Source of the DNA: Desulfobacter sp.
Lineage (GTDB): Bacteria; Desulfobacterota; Desulfobacteria; Desulfobacterales; Desulfobacteraceae
DNA: 15,387 bases
Reading direction: 5' to 3'
Assembly (NCBI GenBank): GCA_030145005.1
Contig: JAQYWJ010000027.1
Span: 1 to 15,387 of the forward strand
The position numbers and the translations under genes are program-made. Under the pieces are notes generated by a model. It made no database searches, had not been told where the DNA came from, and saw only the letters and a program-made list of their open reading frames with translations. Shown piece by piece: positions 7,286-14,304 of the stretch (its first letter is position 1; every line of letters begins with the position of its first letter).

Positions 7286-8959
7286 ATGGATGAGCAAAAA
7301 CGATTATTTTTAGCTGTGGTGCTGTCAGTTGCAGTCCTTTTCGGCTATCAATTTTTTTTCGCACCCGCACCCCAGCCTGATAATCAAAACCAGGACGCCC
7401 CGTCACAGACGATGGATTCGTCTGAATCCGATTCCGCCAAGATTTCGGATTTCACCCCCAAGACAGTACCCGCAACCGCCCCGGCAGCCCAAGCCGACTT
7501 ACGGGAGTTTCGTACCATTACGCTGTCCACCCCCTACTACACCATTGACGTCAGTGAGCATAAAGCTGCGGTAACAAGCCTGACCCTCAAGGATTACAGG
7601 GAAACCAATGATGAGGGCTCTCCTGCAAAACAGCTGGTAACTAAGGAACTGGCCGATCTTACCGGGGGTATATTTTCCATTAATACCGCCCAGGGAAGTA
7701 TCAGGGGACTGGCCGATGCTGTCTTCTCCTCCGATGCAGGCAGCACGGATCTTTCCCTGAACCAAGGGGAAAAAAACATTACATTTTCCTGGACAAACCC
7801 GGACGGCATTACCGTAAAAAAAGTGCTGACCTTCAGGGCGGACTCCTACCTTATCCATTGTGACATCATTATTCAAAATGGCTCGGGCATGCCGCTCAAA
7901 GATGCTATCAGCATTGGTGTTCCCGGTTATTTCAATGAAGATGTAAAGAAACGCTCCCGGTTCGCATATGAAGGGCCGGTCGCCTATCTTGACAACGATT
8001 TTACGACCATCAAACCCGAAGATATTGAAGACAAGGACACCTATTCGGGAGTTGTGGGCTGGGCCGGGTACACCACCCGTTATTTCCTGACGGCGGTGAT
8101 GCCGGATACCCCGGAGGCCGCTACCCTGAAGCTCTCCTTTGCCAATGACGTTGTAACCAACCGGCTGGTTACCCAGATGCCCATACTGGATCCGGAGAAA
8201 CAAAACCAGCAGTCCTTTACCCTGTATATGGGCCCCAAAAGTCATAAAATTTTAAGCCGGTATGACAATCTTTTGAAAAAATCCGTTAACTTCGGTTTTT
8301 TTGATATCCTGGCCAAGCCGCTGCTCATTGTCATGAACTATATCCATGGCATGCTCCCCAATTACGGGGTGGCCATCATTCTTCTGACCATCCTCATTAA
8401 ACTGGCATTCTGGCCTCTGGGCACCAAAAGCTACAAGTCAATGCATGAGATGAAAAAGGTACAGCCTTTAATGATGGAGATCCGGGAAAAGTACAAAGAC
8501 GACAAACAGCGCATGAATCAGGAGACCATGGCATTGTACAAAACATACAAGGTCAACCCGGCTTCCGGGTGCCTGCCGCTGCTGGTGCAGATGCCCATTT
8601 TCTTTGCCCTGTACCGCATGCTCTACATGGCCATTGAGCTGCGCCACGCGCCATTTATGGGATGGATTACGGATCTGTCCGGTCCGGACCGCCTGTTTCA
8701 CTTTAATTTTGCCATCCCTTTCATGGACGCTCCTTACGGTATCCCCGTGCTGACACTTCTCATGGGAGCATCATTCCTGCTCCAGCAGAAAATGACACCC
8801 ACGACAGGGGACCCCATGCAGGCAAAAATGATGATGCTTATGCCCATATTCATGACGGTTCTGTTTATCAACTTTCCGGCAGGACTGGTTCTGTACATGT
8901 TTGTCAACAACATCATCTCAATGGGCCAGCAGTATTACACACAAAAGATTTTAGCCTAA
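7286..8959 (+). CDS. yidC: Membrane protein insertase YidC
   Basis: Inserts and folds inner-membrane proteins, alone or with SecYEG. The ATG at 7286 is chosen over an in-frame TTG at 7268 because AGGAGAG (7276-7282) sits just upstream and MDEQKRLFLAVVLSVAVLFGYQFF is the normal YidC N-terminal membrane anchor. This gives 557 residues, the Gram-negative form. A Pro/Gln/Ser-rich linker leads to the large periplasmic P1 domain (about 70-340). The C-terminal insertase core begins near GMLPNYGVAIILLTILIK, with the cytoplasmic helical hairpin (KSMHEMKKVQPLMMEIREKY), the NPASGCLPLLVQMPIFFALYRML segment split over two helices, and further membrane helices to the end. The hydrophilic-groove basic residue, Arg in E. 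coli (R366), is Lys here (K372). This is a conservative change. Confidence 0.97.
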   Translation: MDEQKRLFLAVVLSVAVLFGYQFFFAPAPQPDNQNQDAPSQTMDSSESDSAKISDFTPKTVPATAPAAQADLREFRTITLSTPYYTIDVSEHKAAVTSLTLKDYRETNDEGSPAKQLVTKELADLTGGIFSINTAQGSIRGLADAVFSSDAGSTDLSLNQGEKNITFSWTNPDGITVKKVLTFRADSYLIHCDIIIQNGSGMPLKDAISIGVPGYFNEDVKKRSRFAYEGPVAYLDNDFTTIKPEDIEDKDTYSGVVGWAGYTTRYFLTAVMPDTPEAATLKLSFANDVVTNRLVTQMPILDPEKQNQQSFTLYMGPKSHKILSRYDNLLKKSVNFGFFDILAKPLLIVMNYIHGMLPNYGVAIILLTILIKLAFWPLGTKSYKSMHEMKKVQPLMMEIREKYKDDKQRMNQETMALYKTYKVNPASGCLPLLVQMPIFFALYRMLYMAIELRHAPFMGWITDLSGPDRLFHFNFAIPFMDAPYGIPVLTLLMGASFLLQQKMTPTTGDPMQAKMMMLMPIFMTVLFINFPAGLVLYMFVNNIISMGQQYYTQKILA

Positions 8960-8968
8960 GGAGGACGT

Positions 8969-9937
8969 ATGAACCAACCTCTTGAATTTACCGGAAAAAA
9001 TGTCGATTACGCCGTTAAGGCGGCTTGCAAGCAGCTTGATATCCCCAAAAAAGAATTAAAATACAATGTGATCTCAACGGGAACAACCGGTATTTTCGGT
9101 ATTGTCGGTCGCAAAGACGCCCGGATTCGGGTAACGGTTCCGGCCCAAAAAACACAGCAATCCAAGGAAGACAAGGAGGGCATTCTCTCCATTGTGGATG
9201 AGGCCTTTGGCCAGAGCAAACCCAAGCCAACACCCAAACAGGCCTCTCCTGCACCCCAAAAGCCAGCACCGAAACCAATGCCGGTAAAAGAAAAAGAACC
9301 GAAAGAGGCACCTGACAGCCTGGATAAAAAGGTTCAGAATTCCGAAAACGAACCAAAACCTGAAGATGAAGATACCGGCCGGTGGGATGCCCGCCCGGCA
9401 CCCAGGGCTGAAAGGCCGAACAAAGAGGAACTGCCGCCGGAGCCGGTCTCCCAGGCATCCATTGACTTAGGCGTTGAAACGGTGCAAAAAATGGCAGACC
9501 TGATTACCGAAGACGCCCATGTTGAAGCCATAGCCCAAGAGAACAAACTGACCCTTCAAATCAAAGGCGGAAATACCGGCATTCTGATTGGCCGCAAGGG
9601 TCAGACCCTGGACGCCATGCAGTTTCTTACGGATAAAATCATCAACCGCCAGAGCGAATCCCGTGTCAGGGTCAAAGTTGACATTGAAGGCTATATGGAG
9701 ACCCGGAAGGCAAATTTAAAGCACCTGGCCCTGAAAATGGCGGAAAAAGCCAAAAAAACCGGACGGCCTGCCACCATTAACCAGATGAGTGCCCAGGACC
9801 GTCGTATTGTTCACCTTGCCCTAAAGGACGATGCCCAAGTTCGCACCCAGAGCATGGGAGACGGCTACTACAGACGTCTGGTTATTTTTCCCAAAAAACG
9901 CAACTCCTACAGGGGGAAAAAACGGTTCAAAAAATAA
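8969..9937 (+). CDS. jag: Jag/KhpB-type KH and R3H domain RNA-binding protein
   Basis: A 322-residue protein with three domains. The Jag-N domain is at 1-56 (EFTGKNVDYAVKAACKQLD, TGIFGIVGRKDARIRV). A long Pro/Lys/Glu-rich linker runs from about 57 to 165. A KH domain spans about 170-240 with the GxxG-type loop at 208-211 (IGRKGQTLDAMQFL). The R3H domain spans about 247-308 with R278 and H282 (QDRRIVHLAL). The family binds RNA and in Gram-positives (KhpB/EloR/Jag) affects division and cell-wall synthesis. A role in this organism is inferred only from family and from the classic position between yidC and mnmE. The start is supported by GGAGG at 8960-8964, directly after the yidC stop. The C-terminus is very basic. 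Confidence 0.93.
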   Translation: MNQPLEFTGKNVDYAVKAACKQLDIPKKELKYNVISTGTTGIFGIVGRKDARIRVTVPAQKTQQSKEDKEGILSIVDEAFGQSKPKPTPKQASPAPQKPAPKPMPVKEKEPKEAPDSLDKKVQNSENEPKPEDEDTGRWDARPAPRAERPNKEELPPEPVSQASIDLGVETVQKMADLITEDAHVEAIAQENKLTLQIKGGNTGILIGRKGQTLDAMQFLTDKIINRQSESRVRVKVDIEGYMETRKANLKHLALKMAEKAKKTGRPATINQMSAQDRRIVHLALKDDAQVRTQSMGDGYYRRLVIFPKKRNSYRGKKRFKK

Positions 9938-11314
9938 ATGACAGATACAATAGCCGCAATAGCCACCCCTTTTGGAAGCGGCGGCATCGGTGTCATCCGG
10001 ATTTCAGGACAACAGTCCTTTGACCTGGCAGCTAAAATTTTTTCAAAGACACCGGCCGATGGGGAAAAAAAGGCACCGCAATTTATTTCCCACAGGGTAA
10101 GCCACGGCTTTATATGTGACGGGGATACCACGGTTGACGAAGTGCTTGTCATCCCCATGAAAGCCCCGCGTTCCTATACAGCCGAGGATGTTGTGGAGAT
10201 CCAGGCCCACTCCGGCACCATTGTTCTTCGACGCATTTTAGACCTGCTGTTCAGCCTTGGCGCACGCCCGGCAGAACCCGGAGAATTTACCCGACGAGCC
10301 TTTTTAAACGGCCGTATTGACCTGACCCAGGCCGAAGCTGTGGCAGACATCATTAATGCGCGGTCGGATTCATCCCTTAAATTTGCCGCCTCCCAGAACC
10401 TTGGCCTGCTGCGCCAAAGTATCCAGGACATGATATCTGTCTTGACCCAGTTTCTGGCGCGGCTTGAGGCTGCCATTGATTTTCCCGATGATGCAGGCGC
10501 ATTTTCCTACACCAGCCAGGATAAAACCAAGCTTCAATCCGTTGCAGACAAAATTGAGGGGCTTATCCAGCAGCACAAGGATGCCTGTTTTTTAAAAACA
10601 GGCATACGCCTGGCCATTTGCGGGGAGCCCAATGTTGGCAAATCCAGCATAATGAACCGGATTCTGGAAAAGGAAAAATCCATTATCACGGCCATCCCCG
10701 GTACCACCCGAGATCCCATTGAGGACAGCCTGACCATTGAGGGCATTCCTTTTGTCATTGTTGATACGGCCGGAATCCACCAGACTGATGATCTTGTGGA
10801 GATCATCGGTATTGAAAAGGCCAGGGACCAGATACAGGTTGCTGATATTGTCCTGTATGTAATTGAACCGGGAAGATCCTTTCCCGAAAAAACCGTATCA
10901 AAAATCCTTCCGGAAGATAAACCGGTCATTTTTGCCATCAATAAAATGGACCTGGCTGATGAACTTGATCTGCCCCAACTGCCTGAAAAATATGCCGACC
11001 CTTGCCCCGTGGAAGTCTCCGCGCTCACAGGAAAAGGTATAAACACCCTTAAAACAAGGCTTCTGGAGACCTGTATCGGCAACCTTGAGATTGGAGACGA
11101 TGCAGTTATCCCCAATCTTCGGCATAAAAACGCCCTTGTCCAGGCCCTTGGACATATGACAACTATGATGGAAGGACTTGAAAACGGTCAGGAGGAAGAG
11201 ACCCTGGCACTGGATGTTAAAAATTGTATTGACCATCTCGGGACAATTACCGGGGACACTGCGCCTCCGGATATCCTTGATGCTGTTTTTAATAATTTCT
11301 GCATTGGGAAATAA
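9938..11314 (+). CDS. mnmE: tRNA uridine-5-carboxymethylaminomethyl(34) synthesis GTPase MnmE
   Basis: With MnmG, this enzyme modifies U34 at the wobble position of certain tRNAs, using GTP hydrolysis and a tetrahydrofolate-bound one-carbon unit. The 458-residue length is typical. The N-terminal tetrahydrofolate-binding domain opens TDTIAAIATPFGSGGIGVIRISG. The GTPase domain carries G1 GEPNVGKSS (229-237), G2 GTTRD (255-259), G3 DTAG (276-279) and G4 NKMD (335-338). The protein ends in the conserved CIGK. The ATG at 9938 immediately follows the jag stop codon, so coupling is likely. mnmG, parA and parB, often next in this neighbourhood, are not downstream here. Confidence 0.97.
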   Translation: MTDTIAAIATPFGSGGIGVIRISGQQSFDLAAKIFSKTPADGEKKAPQFISHRVSHGFICDGDTTVDEVLVIPMKAPRSYTAEDVVEIQAHSGTIVLRRILDLLFSLGARPAEPGEFTRRAFLNGRIDLTQAEAVADIINARSDSSLKFAASQNLGLLRQSIQDMISVLTQFLARLEAAIDFPDDAGAFSYTSQDKTKLQSVADKIEGLIQQHKDACFLKTGIRLAICGEPNVGKSSIMNRILEKEKSIITAIPGTTRDPIEDSLTIEGIPFVIVDTAGIHQTDDLVEIIGIEKARDQIQVADIVLYVIEPGRSFPEKTVSKILPEDKPVIFAINKMDLADELDLPQLPEKYADPCPVEVSALTGKGINTLKTRLLETCIGNLEIGDDAVIPNLRHKNALVQALGHMTTMMEGLENGQEEETLALDVKNCIDHLGTITGDTAPPDILDAVFNNFCIGK

Positions 11315-11327
11315 CAACCATGAACTG

Positions 11328-11376
11328 TGACCTGGTCTATAGACACCCGGGCTCAGTCCACAACAAAACATGAAAG
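11328..11376 (+). repeat. Leader direct repeat, copy A
   Basis: Begins TGACCTGGTCTATA (itself containing the palindrome GACCTGGTC) and continues with CGGGCTCA and CCACAAC blocks, ending in ATGAAAG. The same ordered blocks recur 93 bases downstream in copy B at 11421-11473. It starts 14 bases after the mnmE stop codon. The pair lies in the 204-base spacer before the YkgJ gene and may be duplicated operators or a duplicated RNA leader segment. Confidence 0.65.
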
Positions 11377-11404
11377 TAATTTAAAAATTTATTTAAGCTT
11401 TCAT
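11370..11404. repeat. AT-rich imperfect dyad between the leader repeats
   Basis: ATGAAAG (11370-11376) is the reverse complement of CTTTCAT (11398-11404), flanking an AT-rich interior of T/A runs. It joins leader repeats A and B. It could be a weak hairpin ending the mnmE transcript or an AT-rich protein-binding site. Confidence 0.35.
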
Positions 11405-11420
11405 ATAAAATCTACGGGCT

Positions 11421-11473
11421 TGACCTGGTCTATAAATAAACCGTCGGGCTCAACCCACAACGAAAGTTGAAAG
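11421..11473 (+). repeat. Leader direct repeat, copy B
   Basis: Repeats copy A's blocks in order: TGACCTGGTCTATA, then CGGGCTCA, CCACAAC and GAAAG, with a 4-5 base insertion between the first two blocks. It ends where the hairpin at 11469-11498 starts. The preserved block order with unequal spacers argues for an old duplication. Confidence 0.65.
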
Positions 11474-11498
11474 ATCTGTGTCGGTTGCACAGACTTTC
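11469..11498 (+). promoter_or_regulatory. Hairpin in the 5' leader of the YkgJ-type gene
   Basis: GAAAG at 11469-11473 pairs with CTTTC at 11494-11498, and TCTGTG at 11475-11480 pairs with CACAGA at 11488-11493. A single A is bulged and the loop is TCGGTTG. The stem has 11 pairs and ends 9 bases before the AAGG ribosome binding site (11507-11510) of the gene at 11519. It could influence translation initiation or mRNA stability. No T-run follows, so it is not a standard terminator. Confidence 0.5.
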
Positions 11499-11518
11499 TT
11501 ATAAAAAAGGTAATACCC

Positions 11519-12169
11519 ATGGACTTAGATAAACATTTTGTAAAATATGAAGCACTTGTCAGCATGGTGGACCAGGTCTTTGACCGGGTTAAAAAGGAGT
11601 TCCCCAAAGAGGTCTTCTGCAGGGAAAAATGCTCGGATTGCTGCTATGCCATTTTTGATCTGACCCTGATCGAGGCGCTGTACCTGAACCACAAATTTAA
11701 TGAAAAATTTTCAGGCAAAGAAAAAGCCGATCTCATTGCCATTGCCGATAAAACAGACCGGACTTTGGCCAGAATGAAGCGGGATGCCTACAAAAAAGTC
11801 AAGGACGGGGCTGACCAGCTTGAAATTGTGGGAAGAATGTCCCAGGAACGGGTCCGTTGTCCCCTTCTGGGTGAAAACAATCTGTGCTTGATATACGAGC
11901 ACCGCCCGATTACCTGCAGGGTATACGGGATCCCCACCTCCACGGCAGGGGCCTCCCACATCTGTGGCCGGACCAACTTTGTTCAGGGTAAAGCCTATCC
12001 CACCCTGAACATGGACAAAATATACACCCAGCTCCAGCTTTTGTCTGCGGAACTGGTCAAAGACATTAACTCGACCAACATCCGGATGCATGAATTGCTT
12101 ATCCCTGTATCCATGGCGATGGTCACCCTGTTTAACGATGAATTTCTTGGAGTGAAAAAAGATGGATGA
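11519..12169 (+). CDS. YkgJ-family cysteine cluster (zinc/iron-chelating) protein
   Basis: A 216-residue soluble protein with the YkgJ/CxxCxxCC-type cysteine pattern: C34, C38, C41 and C42 near the N-terminus (CREKCSDCC), then C114, C123, C133 and C149 (VRCPLLGENNLCLIYEHRPITCRVYG). In the family these eight cysteines are believed to bind a metal, zinc or iron-sulfur. No reaction is established. The ATG at 11519 is preceded by AAGG at 11507-11510 with 8-base spacing. The 3' end overlaps the next gene by 8 bases (ATGGATGA), so translation is probably coupled. It is the first gene of a tight four-gene set and is preceded by a leader with direct repeats and a hairpin. The family call is solid; the role is not known. 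Confidence 0.85.
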   Translation: MDLDKHFVKYEALVSMVDQVFDRVKKEFPKEVFCREKCSDCCYAIFDLTLIEALYLNHKFNEKFSGKEKADLIAIADKTDRTLARMKRDAYKKVKDGADQLEIVGRMSQERVRCPLLGENNLCLIYEHRPITCRVYGIPTSTAGASHICGRTNFVQGKAYPTLNMDKIYTQLQLLSAELVKDINSTNIRMHELLIPVSMAMVTLFNDEFLGVKKDG

Positions 12170-12521
12170 AACACACTTTTCCTCTGGAGAAATTGAAGAA
12201 AGAAAAAAGGCCATTTTCGATGCCATGGGAAAACGGGGCCAGCGACAGATTATGAAAACGGGGTATGACAAATGGGATCCGTTTCAGGAACCCAAAGACC
12301 CCATTGACATCCGCAAGGATAAAACCAAACGGACCTCCCAGGAGCTGATCCGGGAGTTTCTCACAGCCATTGATGCGGATGAATATTCCAACAGCTATGC
12401 CCAGGGCGCCCTTGAAATGTGCCTTGGCATCATAAATGACGAAGAAAAAATCAGGGGTATGTTTGATTTTTCCCAATGGTATGCAAGGCTGCTTGAAAAA
12501 GAGGGACATGATTCCCTTTGA
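12162..12521 (+). CDS. Small conserved-looking hypothetical protein
   Basis: A 119-residue, charged, soluble protein with no membrane segment, signal peptide or cysteine motif (one Cys). I do not recognise a named domain. The middle contains MGKRGQRQIMKTGYDKWDPF and PKDPIDIRKDKTKRTSQELI, a basic stretch suggestive of nucleic-acid or ribosome contact, though this is speculation. The C-terminal half is helical in composition (EYSNSYAQGALEMCLGIIND). It overlaps the YkgJ-type gene by 8 bases and the methyltransferase gene by 14 bases, so it is very likely a real, co-translated gene. From memory, similar proteins sit beside YkgJ-type genes in related sulfate reducers. Confidence 0.75.
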   Translation: MDETHFSSGEIEERKKAIFDAMGKRGQRQIMKTGYDKWDPFQEPKDPIDIRKDKTKRTSQELIREFLTAIDADEYSNSYAQGALEMCLGIINDEEKIRGMFDFSQWYARLLEKEGHDSL

Positions 12522-13320
12522 CCGGGACCGTGCCCTGGATATTCTGAATAATGCCACGGCACGCCTGACGGCCAGGGCTTATATCCGTGAAATCAGCCGG
12601 GAATTTTCCCTGACACCATTCCAGGCAAAAAAAGTGCTCACATCCCTTGTTCAGAGCCAGGATGTGGCCTACCAGGATCTGTATGGATCCACCTATGTCA
12701 TGGAAGGCTTTTCAAAACCGGTCCGGATCACGGACCATTTTTTTATTCTGCCCCCTGATGTTGAAAGCATTGCGGGCCCCAATGATATAGATATCCGGAT
12801 AAGCGCAGGTATCTCCTTTGGTACAGGGCACCACCCCACCACCCGGCTTTGCCTGGCTGCCCTGGACAGGCTTTTTTTTTCAACAGGGCCGGCAAACCAT
12901 CTTCAAGGCGGCAAGGCAGGAGATATCGGGACAGGGTCAGGGGTGCTTGCCATGGCTGGCTGCCTTGCGGGCATGTCCCGGTGTACGGCCTGGGAAACAG
13001 ATCCCAATGCTGTCAGCGAGGCTTGCCGGAATATTGCAGCCAATGGCCTTGAAGACAGGATAAACGTTATCCACGGCATCATGACGACCCAGGATTTAAG
13101 GCTTTCCCTTGTTATGGCCAATTTAAGGTTTCCCACCCTTAAGCAAATTGCATCGGACATTTATTCAATCCTGGTACCCGGTGGGCACCTGATTCTTTCA
13201 GGGGTCAGGGCCTGGGAAATGGATAACCTGAAAACCCATTACAGCGCCATGGGATTTTCCATAGACTGGGAACGGGAAGAAAAGCAGTGGGGAGCCCTAA
13301 CCCTGACAAAAAAGCCATAG
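12508..13320 (+). CDS. PrmA-like SAM-dependent methyltransferase with atypical N-terminus
   Basis: A 270-residue protein from the ATG at 12508. The frame is open back to 12436, but the extra 24 residues look non-native and would deepen the overlap with the upstream gene. GAGGG lies only 2 bases before the ATG, an unusually short spacing, so ATG 12481 remains possible. The C-terminal part (about 96-268) matches ribosomal-protein-L11-methyltransferase-like enzymes: the PrmA-style ISAGISFGTGHHPTT (98-112), SAM motif I DIGTGSGVLA (139-148), the acidic turn WETDPNAV (162-169), ANLRF in the motif IV position (204-208) and VPGGHLILSG (223-232). The N-terminal approx. 80 residues do not resemble PrmA's L11-binding domain. 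TARAYIREISREFSLTPFQAKKVLTSLVQSQDVAYQD looks like a winged-helix fold. The substrate is therefore uncertain and the symbol prmA is not assigned. Confidence 0.8.
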   Translation: MIPFDRDRALDILNNATARLTARAYIREISREFSLTPFQAKKVLTSLVQSQDVAYQDLYGSTYVMEGFSKPVRITDHFFILPPDVESIAGPNDIDIRISAGISFGTGHHPTTRLCLAALDRLFFSTGPANHLQGGKAGDIGTGSGVLAMAGCLAGMSRCTAWETDPNAVSEACRNIAANGLEDRINVIHGIMTTQDLRLSLVMANLRFPTLKQIASDIYSILVPGGHLILSGVRAWEMDNLKTHYSAMGFSIDWEREEKQWGALTLTKKP

Positions 13321-13329
13321 AAGGGAAGC

Positions 13330-13947
13330 ATGCGACCTGCTATTCAAATTTTTGTAACTGTGCTTCTGGTTTTAAGCGTATCCCAGGCCAGGTGTGATGT
13401 ATACAGCTGGATTGACGAAAACGGAATCAGGCACTTTTCCAATGTCAGTTCTCCTTATGGGAAAAAAGCAACACAAATACCGGAATCTGTCAGTTCTACC
13501 ATAGATAAGTCCAATTTTAAGGTAATAAAGGTTTTTGACGGGGATACCGTGCAGGTTCAGGGGCAGGATCTTGAATTTCGAATCCGCATGGTGGCCATTG
13601 ACGCTCCGGAAACCGGTGGATCAAAAAAGAAGGGTCAACCCTATTCCCAAAAGGCAAAAAAGGTCTTACGGCAACTCATTCAGGGAAAAAAAGTCCGGTT
13701 GAAACAATACGGTACCGGCGGGTACAACCGAATTCTGGCGGAAATTTTTTCCCAGGGTCGCAACATTAATCTGACCATGATCCGCCAGGGTCTTGCCGAA
13801 GTTTACCAGGGCAGATTACCTAAAAATCTTGATCCCATCCCTTACAAGAAGGCCCAGTCTCATGCCAGGCGCAGACGGACAGGCATGTGGTCACAAGGGA
13901 AGGCGTATAAGAGTCCCAAAACATGGCGGAAAGAAAATCCCTGGTAG
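13330..13947 (+). CDS. Exported DUF4124-SNase (thermonuclease-like) nuclease
   Basis: A 205-residue secreted or periplasmic nuclease. Residues 1-20 are a Sec signal peptide (AIQIFVTVLLVLSVSQA). The mature start RCDVYSWIDENGIRHFSN is a DUF4124 module (about 22-50). An SNase domain follows (about 62-188). Residues matching the staphylococcal nuclease active site are present: D70/D72 (VFDGDTV), R86, D91 and E94 (RMVAIDAPE) and R134 (GYNRILAE), so activity on DNA or RNA is expected. The cleavage site is not a lipobox. AGGGA (13322-13326) precedes the ATG, and only 9 bases separate it from the methyltransferase stop, so it may be the last gene of the unit. The TAG stop codon lies within the end of a repeat element (TAGTGTTTG), so the element appears to supply or abut the 3' end. 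Confidence 0.9.
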   Translation: MRPAIQIFVTVLLVLSVSQARCDVYSWIDENGIRHFSNVSSPYGKKATQIPESVSSTIDKSNFKVIKVFDGDTVQVQGQDLEFRIRMVAIDAPETGGSKKKGQPYSQKAKKVLRQLIQGKKVRLKQYGTGGYNRILAEIFSQGRNINLTMIRQGLAEVYQGRLPKNLDPIPYKKAQSHARRRRTGMWSQGKAYKSPKTWRKENPW

Positions 13948-14155
13948 TGTTTGAAAGGAATGAGTCCGAAATAACTTAACCTGGGAGCGCGGGTGTCTCG
14001 CCCACATCTTTACAATACTTGCGGACATGCGGGCGGGACGCCCGCGCTCCCGGATATAACAAAATGGGCAAGTTATTTAAAACCCGTTCCTAAGGGTGCT
14101 CCGGTTCCAAATTTTTCTGCGCCTTGCGTCTGGGCAAGTTTCCGACTAAACACGG
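13945..14155 (-). repeat. Inverted-repeat element, copy 2, with nested repeats
   Basis: Ends GTGTTTG (13947-13953) and AAACAC (14148-14153). Read on the minus strand, 14153 to 14097 closely matches the left arm of the element at 1991-2050, including CCAGA-GCAAGGCGCAGAAAAATTT and CCGGAGCA blocks. The flanks also agree: CC before GTGTTT at one end, and TAGTGTTTGAA at the other in both copies. The middle differs. It holds a 21-bp imperfect inverted repeat (13957-13977 against 14070-14090, 16 of 21 positions matching) surrounding the REP-like palindrome at 13983-14051. The simplest reading is nested insertion into an older repeat. Confidence 0.75.
13983..14051. repeat. GC-rich REP-like palindrome (GGGAGCGCGGG ... 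CCCGCGCTCCC)
   Basis: A 69-bp imperfect palindrome with 11-bp perfect ends GGGAGCGCGGG (13983-13993) and CCCGCGCTCCC (14041-14051). The pairing extends inward through GTC/GAC and CGCCC/GGGCG with few mismatches. Its translation in one frame gives AGGTPALP, a peptide string I recall from many spurious proteins in unrelated bacteria, produced by this kind of extragenic palindrome. Such repeats are typically mobilised by REP-associated tyrosine transposases; none is encoded here. It can form a very stable hairpin in the convergent 3' region and may help end transcription from either side. Confidence 0.8.
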
Positions 14156-14192
14156 TTTTCCTTCCAGATATTATGAAAAAAAATCGGAGGCC

Positions 14193-14251
14193 GAGTTACG
14201 AAAAGTTCACTCCGGGTTACGAAAATTGTACCCGGTATTTTTTATTACCGG
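14193..14251. repeat. Chain of three small hairpins with a tandem 21-bp repeat
   Basis: Two units spaced 21 bp, at 14193-14212 and 14214-14233, share the core GTTACGAAAA. Each can close a small stem: GAGT/ACTC in the first and CCGGGT/ACCCGG in the second. The stem bases differ but pairing is kept. A third hairpin, CCGGTA (14232-14237) with TACCGG (14246-14251), reuses the same CCGG, so hairpins 2 and 3 are mutually exclusive. No ORF covers it convincingly. Its role is unknown: repeat debris, a protein-binding array or a terminator region. Confidence 0.55.
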
Positions 14252-14304
14252 CTCAGTTAAGGGCCATGGAAATTTTAAAATCCACAAATTAGGGTGAAGA
14301 ATTT

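Noticed and set aside
7499..8245. 248-residue minus-strand ORF
   Set aside because: It lies wholly antisense to the yidC periplasmic domain, has no recognisable domain, and yidC is certain.
10534..11115. 193-residue minus-strand ORF
   Set aside because: It is antisense to the mnmE GTPase domain with no credible domain or ribosome binding site.
11711..12271. 186-residue minus-strand ORF
   Set aside because: It is antisense to the YkgJ-type gene and the start of the next gene; conserved cysteines are on the plus strand.
12436..12507. 24-residue N-terminal extension of the methyltransferase
   Set aside because: The extension lies inside the upstream gene in another frame, has no family-like features, and the ATG at 12508 gives a sensible domain start.
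13067..13076. DnaA-box-like TTATCCACG
   Set aside because: A single near-match inside a coding sequence with no neighbours; not evidence for an origin.
13993..14292. 99-residue plus-strand ORF (GTG start)
   Set aside because: It starts inside the REP-like palindrome, its N-terminal AGGTPALP is the translation of that repeat, and it runs through several other repeats. It is almost certainly spurious.
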